A stretch of DNA of 25,197 bases from positions 1 to 25,197 of the forward strand of contig CAXNAA020000175.1 in NCBI GenBank assembly GCA_964200075.2, read 5' to 3'. How positions within the stretch are numbered: the stretch's first letter is position 1; the number at the start of each line of letters is the position of its first letter. The translations under genes and the position numbers were made by a program. This DNA comes from Sphacelaria rigidula (taxonomy: Eukaryota > Phaeophyceae > Sphacelariales). Below are positions 9,918 through 18,018 of the stretch, one piece after another. The notes beneath the pieces are model-generated. The model made no database searches and had not been told where the DNA came from. It saw only the letters and a program-made list of their open reading frames with translations.

Positions 9918-10715
9918 ATTCTGCACAATTGTACAAGAGAAAGATCGGGGTGGGTGCAATCCTCTGTAGTACGAGTATGAGCTCGGCCAGCCGAGCGTTC
10001 CTGGTGGCGGTTGATCCAGTCTCACTCACCATTTTGCGATAATATAGAGGCGGTGTTGTGGAAGGTTAGGCGTCGAGACAAGGGGCACCTCGTGTGTGGT
10101 AATGCTGAAACTTCGAGTATGTGTTGGGTGATTCCTTAGGTGAGTGTCGAAGCGAAGTTGGGTGTCGCTAGGCGCTGAGGGCGCTGTTTGGGTTGAAACA
10201 GTGGTTACCGGCATGGCCAGATTTATCTTCAATTTTACACGTTGGGTAATGACAGCTATGGAGGGTACGACATCAAACTGGCGACGAGGCAGCAACGGAT
10301 CCTGCCGACGGTGTCGTGATGTTTTGCCCGCTCATGGATGGATACTCTTCGAAGCACAGCTAACGAAAACCGTTTGGTCTTCATTGTATACAGCATCTGA
10401 GGGCACAGGGCTCAACGTTGCGGCTCCAACTCGCGCGACAACAGGTCGACGTGCAGGTCCTCTCGCGCGAACTGTGGGTTCTACCGAAAACCACTGCAAA
10501 GCTACCTAACGAGAAGCTACGTCCCCTTGCACGCAGTACTAAAACTTATGGTGCACGCATATCTGTCTGACACCGATAGAGATGGTCCCTATGGTAATCT
10601 CTCAGTATTGTCAGAGTAAGGTGGTACCAGGTTTGTAGGGTAATATTTCGGTGGTCCAGTAACTTCCGCTTCGCCGAGCTCTCGCAGAGTATTTCACGAT
10701 CAAGCGGAGGGACAC
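9918..10715. other. No supported feature
   Basis: The longest frame is 10144-10509 on the plus strand (121 codons). It has no recognisable domain and is overlapped by an equally open minus-strand frame, so I do not call it a gene. Confidence 0.4.
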
Positions 10716-10912
10716 TGTAATGCGTGAGAGGACCGCGTGTTAACGGGACCGCAACGTAGTTCGAAACACATTGGGATCGACGTTTTTCAAAACTAATCGG
10801 GCCAGTCCCTGTAGGGACCACACCCCTGACCCCAACCACAACAGTAACCCTAGCCCTAAAACCCTAACCATAGGGATGTTTAAATTCCAATGCGGTCCTC
10901 TCACGCATTACA
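10716..10912. mobile_element. Small terminal-inverted-repeat element
   Basis: Positions 10716-10736 (TGTAATGCGTG then AGAGGACCGC) and 10892-10912 are perfect 21-bp inverted copies, giving a 197-bp unit. The interior is non-coding and includes the telomere-like stretch at 10846-10869. Target-site duplications are not evident. Its size and structure suit a non-autonomous DNA transposon. Confidence 0.6.
10846..10869 (-). repeat. Degenerate telomere-like repeat
   Basis: Three adjacent units read CCCTAG, CCCTAAAA and CCCTAAC, which on the minus strand resemble TTAGGG or TTTAGGG telomere repeats. The tract is too short and irregular to be a chromosome end. It is an interstitial remnant or a coincidence. 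Confidence 0.45.
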
Positions 10913-12824
10913 ATACGTTATGCGATGTTGTATGATACAAGTCTACTTCCACGCCAGACACGGTCAGCGACAGAACCCGTGTGCACAGAGTGGCGCCCGC
11001 AGCTCTGAGATCACAGTCGGTACCAATTTAGTCAAGTCCAGGTAAGGAGCACATTTGAAGTAGCAACCGCTTGTTATCTGTCTGGGCCGTGACGTCCCTC
11101 CTGCACCGTGCGGACTCCTCCACTGTGGTTCTGTACCTGTGGCGCCAGCTGTCCGTCCTGATGATGATGACCCTCTTCGCGCGATGACTTCGTCTCTGAG
11201 TGCCAATACCATTGATTCTGTGGAGCATGACTGCTTCAACTGAAGCACTGCATTCGGTGTTGAATAAGAAGAATCAACAAGAAACATCCCTGCATATTAT
11301 CGAAAAGTAACAAGCTGGAGCAGTTACGCACAGCTTAATATCAGGAGGTAAAAGCTGAAAGTTTGATGCGAGAGTTCTGTTGTCAATACGCGAAACAGAA
11401 ACAAGGAAACATATATCAACCCTCTCGAACTCGCGAAAACAATATCATACAAACTCCCATATGCGAGCTTTCGTCATCGCGAAAAAGTCAGTTCGAGTTC
11501 GGTGAAGGAATCTGTCACATTAGTATACTTGAACTTGAGGTGGTGCACCGTTTTGGTGGACTGCATCATCAACACTTACTTGCAGAAAAGCACTCATATC
11601 TTGGTTAAGAAAACGTCAATTGTGAATCGTCATTTTTCCATCGACGCTTCCAAAAAAGTCAAGAGCGATTTGAGATTTCAGAACAAGAAAATATGGTTTT
11701 AGTTCCATGAACATAAACTGTTGTTGCTTCCGTCACGAATTTTCAACTTGCGTGCAGAAAATCCTTGTAAATTTCTGCTCAAAACTTAAAAAATTATGCT
11801 CCGCATGCAATTTTTTGTGTGAGACTGTCGCGCCCTGGTGATCGGTCTGATTCACGAGACTCTAGTTACTGAGGTCACGAGGTCGAATTCTCAGAATCTT
11901 GTTCCGTTTGAGATCATATATTATACAGTACGTTTTTTCATTTATTTGCAAGCGGCGGAGCGTGCACTACCAGGTTGGTCTGCAGCTCGCAGCGATATGA
12001 TTACGTCGGGCTGATTCGGGAAACTTGAAAAAAAAGTTTTTGCGTGCTCGGGATATACACGTTTTTACCCTTGGACAGCGAGCGTCGCCTCGGAACAGTT
12101 TCACAGACTGACAGTCCGGAGACATTTGGAGGTTTCCAGTGGCCGAGGTGTGTGGTTTTTGCGGGGAGGGGGGGGTGTCTCTTCACAGAGGAACCCAAAA
12201 GCTCACCAAGTCAACCATGCGTGTTTAGAAGTCCCCCGCTGAAAATTATGAGCCGTGCACGAGGCCCCAGAGGCGCGGGATGCCCATTCTGACCAATCAC
12301 GATCCTCGAAATGAGCACGTTGTTCGTGTTCGGGTGGCTAGATTGGACTAATTCGGTGTCTACCGCCGCGACTCATTTTGGTCATAGGAAATCAACCGTA
12401 GATTACATGGGTACAAACAACCTGTTTTGTATTCTACTCGTGGTATAAGCCGCCTACCTGACCCCTCATGTGCTCCCAGCATAGCTTCACACTGTAGTGT
12501 TGTTGAGCACCAGGCAGAGGCATCAGCAGCATGCAGTAAATTGTGTTCAGCAGAGAGCAATGACACACTTACACTGTCTGTTGCCGTTGTATTCAGTCAA
12601 GACATGCAGTACACATATATACCGACCCTGGACGAAATTTATTGCAAGGTCAAAACTGGTCAGGGGTTCTCCGGCACTATTTTCAATATAGATGACAAAT
12701 ATCCACATTTGATGTAAAAGGCGTTTTGTGTTGTGACAAAGTAATGATTCTGAACCCAAAAAGTGGCATAGTCCAAGTCAGTCCATCTGCGGGGGGGTCG
12801 CTGCCAAAGGGTTAAGGGTGGCCC
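10913..12824. other. Mostly unassigned sequence
   Basis: No gene is supported; reading frames are short and overlap on both strands. A G-rich run lies near 12164-12176. CCAAAGGGTTAAGGG at about 12805-12819 resembles the right end of the hairpin element at 15290-15407 (AAAAGGGTTAA), but no matching left end is seen. Confidence 0.4.
11830..11895 (+). other. Possible decayed tRNA-like (SINE head) sequence
   Basis: TGGTGATCGG (from about 11837) resembles an A box and GGTCGAATTCTC (from about 11881) resembles a B box, at roughly tRNA spacing on the plus strand. The implied acceptor and T stems pair poorly, so this is not a functional tRNA gene. It does not resemble the SINE at 1305-1692 outside the box motifs. 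Confidence 0.25.
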
Positions 12825-13193
12825 AGTACGTGTAGTGTGTAGTTTCCATCTATTCTGGACGCCAGTCTACACCTTTCGTTATATGTGGGCACATGAGGCG
12901 GGGTCACACAAGAGGAACGTCAACACAGGTTCTTTTTCCTTTTTTCTTTTGTTTCAGTACTCCACCTTCCTTCTGCGGTGCTTGCCTATTTTTCTATCGC
13001 GAGGCGGGTTCAGCAGTCTCTTTCCCTCGTCTATCGTGAAGTCGAATTTTGTGTACCCACGGCATAGTCGCTCTCCCCTGATGGGTTGTGTGAAAAAAAT
13101 CCCAGACCGTGTGACTGCTCGGAGATTGGAACCCCCGACCCAACCGCCGCAAGGTTTTCGAGGTTCAAGAGCTGAGCCACTGGAGCGACCGGC
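12825..13193 (-). mobile_element. tRNA-derived SINE, copy B
   Basis: This is a second copy of the family at 1305-1692, in the same minus orientation and about 370 bp long. The tRNA-like head shows an A box TGGCTCAGCTCT (13168-13179) and a B box GGTTCCAATCTC (13122-13133) with the critical G of the consensus changed. The pairing AACC...GGTT in the anticodon arm is preserved. Shared body blocks include CCATCTATTCTGG, CCAGTCTACACCTTTCG, GGGGTCACACA, TGCGGTGCTTGC and TTTTGTGTACCCACG (plus-strand sense). The two copies differ by many substitutions and small indels, so both are old or come from different subfamilies. Confidence 0.75.
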
Positions 13194-13749
13194 TTGCTCC
13201 TATACACATATCATGTTCGGAGTTGAGTGTTTTTGCGATTTTCTCGCATGCCATCGATTTGCACTAACTGAGGATACCAATTACCAATGCTGCTGAGGAG
13301 AGCAGGAGGGAGATGGCAGAACGTGTAGCCAGATATGTACCGAATTGAATATGGCGAAGGTGGAGGGAATACCCACCATCCACCATCCCCTCACGTCTTT
13401 CGCTTGCTAATTCCTCCCTTCCATTGTACTCCTTCCCCGATGTGGTGTGTTGTTATGTTTTCTTTTTATGTCTAGTACACTATATACGCATCTACATATA
13501 GCTGTCCCTCAAGTGCCTGGGTACGGCTGGGGTGTACCTGGCTGGTGAAAACCCGGCATGGAATTTCCCAGCATGATACCTCGTACGAATGTGGGAAACC
13601 GTGTCTTCCTTGGAATGGAGTGTAAAGGTACGGCGCGTAATATACACCCCGGCCTAGTAGAAGTACAAAGATAAAGCCATGCGATTTTTACTGCTATGAT
13701 AAGAGATCTTATACCGTACCTTGTTTTGGGTGTTTGCCTGTGACCACGG
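13194..13749. other. No supported feature
   Basis: This is spacer between SINE B and the repeat mosaic. I see no open frame with a domain and no RNA gene. Confidence 0.4.
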
Positions 13750-14040
13750 AAGGAGCGGATATTCGACTGTGTGAAAAGTTACGGATTATGACGGAGTGGA
13801 TATCCACTAATGAAACGTCACGGATTATTGCGGAGCGGATATCCGCCAACGAAAAAATCACGGTGCGGATTTTTCGTATATGGTACGGAGAGGATATCCG
13901 TCAGTGGGAAAAACTACGGATTATTACGGCGCGGATATCCGCCCGCTACAAATTCACGGATTATTGCGGAGCGGATATCCGTGGCACGGATTTTTTCACG
14001 GAGCGGTTTGCCCCTCTCTGTGGAACAAACCGCACAAACC
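13750..14040. repeat. 40-bp palindromic tandem array, block 1
   Basis: Palindromes of the form GCGGATATCCGC start at 13755, 13796, 13835, about 13889, 13931 and 13971. Spacing is 39-41 bp except for one longer step, which also carries a half unit (GCGGATTTTTCG at 13865). Between palindromes the linker is close to CAACGAAAAAATCACGG or CACGGATTATTGCGGA. A related hairpin, GCGGTTTG...CAAACCGC (14003-14010 with 14026-14033), follows directly. The array is non-coding; open frames through it are a consequence of the period. Confidence 0.8.
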
Positions 14041-14387
14041 GCGGCAATTCCCCACGGTGCACCATCGCAGTAAACCGTGGAAAACGATATTGTTATCCGC
14101 GAAAATTGTGTGGACATCCGCGAATAAATACCAAAAAGTACGAAAGGAGTTGTTTCGCTGGGACTTTCAGCTGCTGGACACCGGGGACGGAGGGTTAAAT
14201 AGCGTACGTACAAGGTCGAATCCCCGGAGAAAAAATTGAAGAATAAGTTGAGGATATCGAATATCACATGCACTCCAAAGTAGGAGATTGCTTGGCACTG
14301 TGTTCGGCATTGGAATCCATGGTATCAACCATCCGAGTCGCGCACCCCCGCAAAGTTCGAGTTACGCTTTCCAGCCTGAGGCGCACG

Positions 14388-14390
<3 letters not shown>
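14041..14390. other. Linker inside the repeat mosaic
   Basis: This sequence keeps scattered half-sites such as ATCCGCG (14094, 14117) but no regular period. A B-box-like GGTCGAATCCCCGG lies at about 14214-14227 without a matching A box, so I do not call a tRNA. Confidence 0.4.

Positions 14391-14460
<70 letters not shown>
14391..14460. repeat. (GT)35 microsatellite
   Basis: This is an uninterrupted 70-bp run of GT. It gives artefactual open frames of alternating Cys-Val on the plus strand and His-Thr on the minus strand, which are not genes. Such a tract is likely to be length-polymorphic and can adopt Z-DNA. Confidence 0.97.
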
Positions 14461-14461
<1 letters not shown>

Positions 14462-14486
14462 GTGCAAAGCGCGGTTTGCATATTCG

Positions 14487-15000
14487 CAACAGAGTGTAGA
14501 ACCGTATCAGCGAAGTGCTTATCCAGAACAATATCTTCTATACTTCGAATCCAACTTACCGGACATTCGGAACAATTTTGTTCGTGGGATTTCGTGGCTT
14601 TTCAGCGGTTTGATATGAGTGATGCTACGGAGAACGCACGGATGAAGTACGGAGCACAATTTCAGAACCGTATGGACGAATTGCTTATACAGAACGATAT
14701 TTTTTATACGTCGAATTCTAAGTTATCCGGCACTCAGGACAGTTTCGTCCGTGGAATGTCGTGGCTTTTCAGCAGTTTGATCTGAGATATACCGCGGAGA
14801 ACGCACGGATAAAAGTACGGAGTGCAGACTTTCAGAACCGTATCGGCGAATTGCTGATCCAGAACGATATTTTTATACTTCGAATTATAAGTTATCCGGC
14901 ATTCGGAACAAATTCGTCCGTGGAAATCCGTGGCTTTTCAGCGGTTCGATCCGTAAGTTATGTCACGGAGAACGCACGGATTACCTACGGAGTGGATAAA
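14487..15000 (+). repeat. 166-170 bp tandem repeat, about three copies
   Basis: Copies start at 14517, 14683 and 14853, each with GCTTATCCAGAACGATAT or a close variant, and a partial unit (CAGAGTGTAGAACCGTATCAGCGAA) precedes the first, written here only as its outline at 14487-14516. Shared landmarks in every copy are ATTCGGAACA or its variants, TTCGTCCGTGGAAT, CGTGGCTTTTCAGC, GGAGAACGCACGGAT and TTCAGAACCGTAT. The third copy degrades after about 14985. The period is close to a nucleosome repeat length, as in many satellites. There is no coding signal: reading frames shift between copies. Confidence 0.88.
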
Positions 15001-15081
15001 ACCGCACCGTAGAAAACCGCGTTTCACGGTTCGAACCGCGCAGCTGTAATCGATACGGAGCGGAGCGTTTTTTTTTTTAAT

Positions 15082-15260
15082 CGTCACGGAGCGGAGCGGA
15101 TGTCCGCCAACGAAAATGTCACGGTGCGGGGCGGAGCGGATGTCCGCCAGGGGAAAAAATCACGGAATGTCACGGAGTGGACATCCGCCCCCTGTAGATG
15201 CCACGGAGCGGTTCGGATTGACAAACCGCATCGTGATAATCCGCTCCGCGGATTTATTAT
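15082..15260. repeat. 40-bp palindromic tandem array, block 2
   Basis: GCGGATGTCCGC starts at 15096 and 15136, and a GTGGACATCCGC variant at 15177, so the 40-41 bp period of block 1 is kept. The linker CCAACGAAAATGTCACGG closely matches that of block 1. A related short hairpin, AATCCGC-TCC-GCGGATT, lies at 15238-15254. The array is in direct orientation relative to block 1, so the pair brackets the GT tract and the 166-bp repeats. An upstream T run is at 15068-15078. Confidence 0.78.
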
Positions 15261-15289
15261 TGATCCGTGCACATCCCTGGTTTTTTCAA

Positions 15290-15407
15290 CCCTTTGGGAA
15301 CGCATTGACGATTTTTATTTCTATGAATCGGCATCATTTTGACTTGAAGATGACTGAAAATGATGCCGATTCACAGAAACAAAAATCGTCAATGGGTCCC
15401 AAAAGGG
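15290..15407. mobile_element. 118-bp hairpin MITE, piggyBac-like
   Basis: Positions 15288-15340 and 15357-15409 are inverted copies of 53 bp with about 5 mismatches, around a 16-nt loop. The core element would begin CCCTTTGGGA and end TCCCAAAAGGG, flanked by TCAA on the left and TTAA on the right. CCCTTT-type ends and TTAA target duplications are the mark of the piggyBac superfamily, so TCAA is read as a mutated TTAA. It encodes nothing. A microRNA-type hairpin precursor is the main alternative. Confidence 0.65.
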
Positions 15408-15670
15408 TTAAATTCGGGAGCCCGCTTTTTTTTAACTCTGAGACTGTTGCGGGTGTTTGCGAACAAGTACAGTCTGCACGTGTACCGTAGTGCAGGCAGA
15501 AGTCATATCCTCTGCATTTGCATGCACCACCATGTACGTGCATCTACATGTAGCCTTGAACCTTACAGTCAAGACGGTGTAGAACTGAAGACATCGCCGA
15601 CGTCACCGCTGCCGAATGCCAGCCTGCCTCCCGTTGTTGCGAACAAATGATTGACTACCTCGTACTCTAA

Positions 15671-15990
15671 TACTGTGTGTGCAAAGTACAGGGTGTTCGT
15701 ATCCTTGTACTGCTCTTGTCTATTGTATTTGCATCTTACAACAACCACCTCGTACTGTGTTCGCAAATACAGTATAGTCTGTACTTGAAACCTCGCGCTG
15801 CAATACTGTGTCCGCGAGTACAGCTGTGTTCGCAAGCACAGCCTCTACTTGTAATCTTGCACTGCTGTGCTTGCAGAGTACAGTTCGTAGTCGGAAGTAC
15901 AGTAGTACAAGGTTACAAGTACAGCCTGCACCTGTACTGTGTTTGCTAAGTACAGCCTGTGCTTGTATCGTCGTACTGTTCGCAAAATTC
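15671..15990. repeat. Cluster of 18-22 bp imperfect palindromes
   Basis: Variants of TACTGTGTTCGCAAGTACAG recur at 15671-15691, 15752-15773, 15803-15823, 15824-15841, 15865-15883 and 15935-15955, with weaker ones at about 15721, 15880-15905 and 15973. Each has CTGT and ACAG arms and a TTCGCAA-like centre. Spacer segments also repeat motifs such as CCTGTACTTGTAATC. The region between the units is non-coding. The spacing is irregular and the units are not identical, so it is not a CRISPR array. Confidence 0.75.
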
Positions 15991-16082
15991 ACGTCCTGTA
16001 CGCGTGCCGTTGTATAGTAGTTACTTTGTCTTCAAGGATTTCAATATTCATTCCAAACTTGAAGTGTGCACCGCTTTATGCA

Positions 16083-16374
16083 ACGTGTTTATGACGATTC
16101 ATGTAACGTGTAACGTCTAATGCACGTGTAACGTATAATAGATGTTACTGTACACGTTCCACGATTCTTTCATATTGCGTGTTTTGTGACGTTTGGGCAA
16201 TTTAACTTTCACCTTATGTTCGTTTGGCACGTGAAAAAGACTCCACGTTACGTTAACGTTTTATTTGATAGTTTAACGTTACGTTCACGTTACGTTCATC
16301 AACTAATTTGTTTTTAACGTTCACCGTACGTTTCGGCCAAAACGTAACGTGTAACATTGTGGCACGTGTAACGT
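16083..16374. repeat. ACGT-motif cluster
   Basis: I count 21 ACGT tetranucleotides in 292 bp, where about one is expected by chance. They form three blocks. The left and right blocks read GTAACGTGTAACGT, while the middle block (about 16243-16325) reads the opposite way as ACGTTACGTT, so the layout is inverted around the middle. CACGTG occurs three times. This could be the subterminal repeat region of a DNA transposon or a binding-site array for an ACGT-core factor; the sequence alone cannot separate these. Confidence 0.75.
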
Positions 16375-17137
16375 GTAGACCCCTGATAAATTTCGGCTCA
16401 AAACTATTGACTTGGGCCAGGCATTCCACTTTTTGTGTAACGCGTAATTTTGATCGCGGCTACTGTTGAACTCTGTAGGCCACTAAGATTGGTTTACAGA
16501 TGGGCCAGGGAAGGGCCACAATTGCGTTACCGGGTTTGCAAGGCTGATTCCTGGGTTTCAGGAGCTGAAATTTTGACAACACATGCACAACATCAATACG
16601 CGGACCGTGTCAGAATTTACCAAGAGCATACGTAAGTTTGGAGCCAGTTCAAGAAGCCGACACATGATGAAACCCGGGTACTTCGACAAGAAACTTTGAG
16701 CCGTTGTAATATCCGGTCGAGAGTAAGATACTGGCTTGTAGAAGGTCCATGCGAAATTTTGGTTCAAAATTGTCCACGATGAGCAACGCATTTCGTGGTA
16801 ATTTTACATGAAAGGAAATAAAAATAGGGAGAACACGCTGTGAAGAAGAGACGTTTGGGACGCACACTGTACTCAATGACATCATCGCCAAGTTGCCGTC
16901 TATGGAACAGCGACAGAGTGTGTCATCATCCGTAGATTCGTCTGCAGTTCACAGCAAAATACTCAAATCGCACTGGTTAGGGATAAGAAGTTATGGTGTG
17001 CCGAAGAAATGCGGCTTCATTGGCTGGCCCAGCTCGTACAGTTTGTAGATATGGAGAAAAGAAGCAGGCCGTGCTCAGAACAAAAATCCCAAGATGGCGT
17101 TGTCAGAGTAATGCCGAGTAAAGACCCCGTCGATCAG
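16375..17137. other. No supported feature
   Basis: Only short frames are present on both strands and no domains are recognised. The sequence is likely old interspersed-repeat DNA, but I found no second copy in the window. Confidence 0.35.
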
Positions 17138-17220
17138 GGGGTGTTCTTGACCGTGGCTGGTCCAAAAAACACAGTTTTCTGTTTCTAGCGTAATAAAATG
17201 CAAAAATTCAAATAACCAAC
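17138..17220 (+). repeat. Diverged dispersed repeat, copy 2
   Basis: This is the partner of 9834-9917 in the same orientation and of almost equal length (83 bp), about 70% identical by eye with small gaps. TTTCTAGCGT and ATTCAAATAA are the clearest shared blocks. Confidence 0.5.
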
Positions 17221-17564
17221 TAGTTCACGAAAACTGGGGATTTGTTTGATCGATCGAAGATACTCAAGAGTGAGAACCTGTGGCTGTGCAGCAGCACGAT
17301 CCCCGAGGACCGTTCAGCCCGTAAGTCGCTCAATATTGGTTGTAGATACGATTTCCTCTTTGGTCGAGCATATACTAACATCTCCTAATCCCCATTTTTC
17401 GGAATCAAACGTTGACTTAGTAAGGGGTGAAAAGCGCAAAAAAATCGAAATATTGCCAACTCCAAAAATATAGCAAAAACCGCCCAACAATGATGTTTGC
17501 GAGTGAATCAGTGTGGCCGCCTCGCCTCGGTGGTCCCATGTCACAAGTGGCACCATCACCATTT

Positions 17565-18018
17565 GGCCACTTCTCATGAGTAAAACAAAGTGTTGTTGAG
17601 AACTGCCTTTTTGGTCCTTCGTCGCTTCACACCCTCAAAGCAGGGTTGGCGGATGTTTATCGCTCGGAATGGCTTGCTTGACTCGTTGAAACCGTTCCAG
17701 GACACCTTAGCGTTTTCTAGTGGCCGCAGTTTGTTTTGGCTAAGTCCGCTTTCAATGATCACGGTATGGAAAAAACTAGCTGTGACTTGCAGTTTTTTTC
17801 TTTTTTTTCTTCACAACTTGACCTCTTGTTGCTCACGAGTTTGGCCCAACACTGCGGCCACCGGAAAACATAGGTGTCCTGGAACGGTTTCAACAAGTAG
17901 CGTAGTTCATTCCAAGCTTTCAACATCCGCCTAGCCCTCTCTTGGGGCATATAAGATGCAAAAGGACCAAAAAGACAGTTTTCACTATCTATATTTTCAA
18001 ACCACACGAGATGTGGCC
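17565..18018. mobile_element. 454-bp foldback element with coding-like arms
   Basis: The left arm (17565-17764) and right arm (17817-18018) are inverted copies of about 200 bp each around a 52-bp loop that holds a long pyrimidine run. Similarity runs along the whole arms at moderate level. It includes 23 identical bases (17685-17707 against 17872-17894) and shared outer ends GGCCAC. The plus strand of the left arm and the minus strand of the right arm encode related peptides with a common LLKPFQDT-like core, so substitutions partly respect a reading frame. This suggests either a foldback transposon or an inverted duplication of an exon-like sequence. I do not recognise the peptide. Confidence 0.65.

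Noticed and set aside
10144-10509. Plus-strand 121-codon frame
   Set aside because: It has no domain, an Arg/Thr/Trp-rich composition and an overlapping open minus-strand frame.
14200-14235. tRNA gene suggested by GGTCGAATCCCCGG
   Set aside because: There is no A box or foldable cloverleaf upstream at the right distance.
13734-14239. Three long plus-strand frames (119-154 codons) across the 40-bp array
   Set aside because: The repeat unit lacks stops in several frames at once; translated units do not form a known repeat domain and frames end at the array borders.
14264-14785. Overlapping open frames up to 165 codons through 14391-14460 on both strands
   Set aside because: They are created by the (GT)35 tract, which lacks stops in all frames (Cys-Val or His-Thr repeats), and by the tandem repeat to its right.
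13750-15190. CRISPR array, because of evenly spaced short repeats
   Set aside because: The sequence is eukaryotic, the 'spacers' are themselves repeated and there are no cas-like genes.
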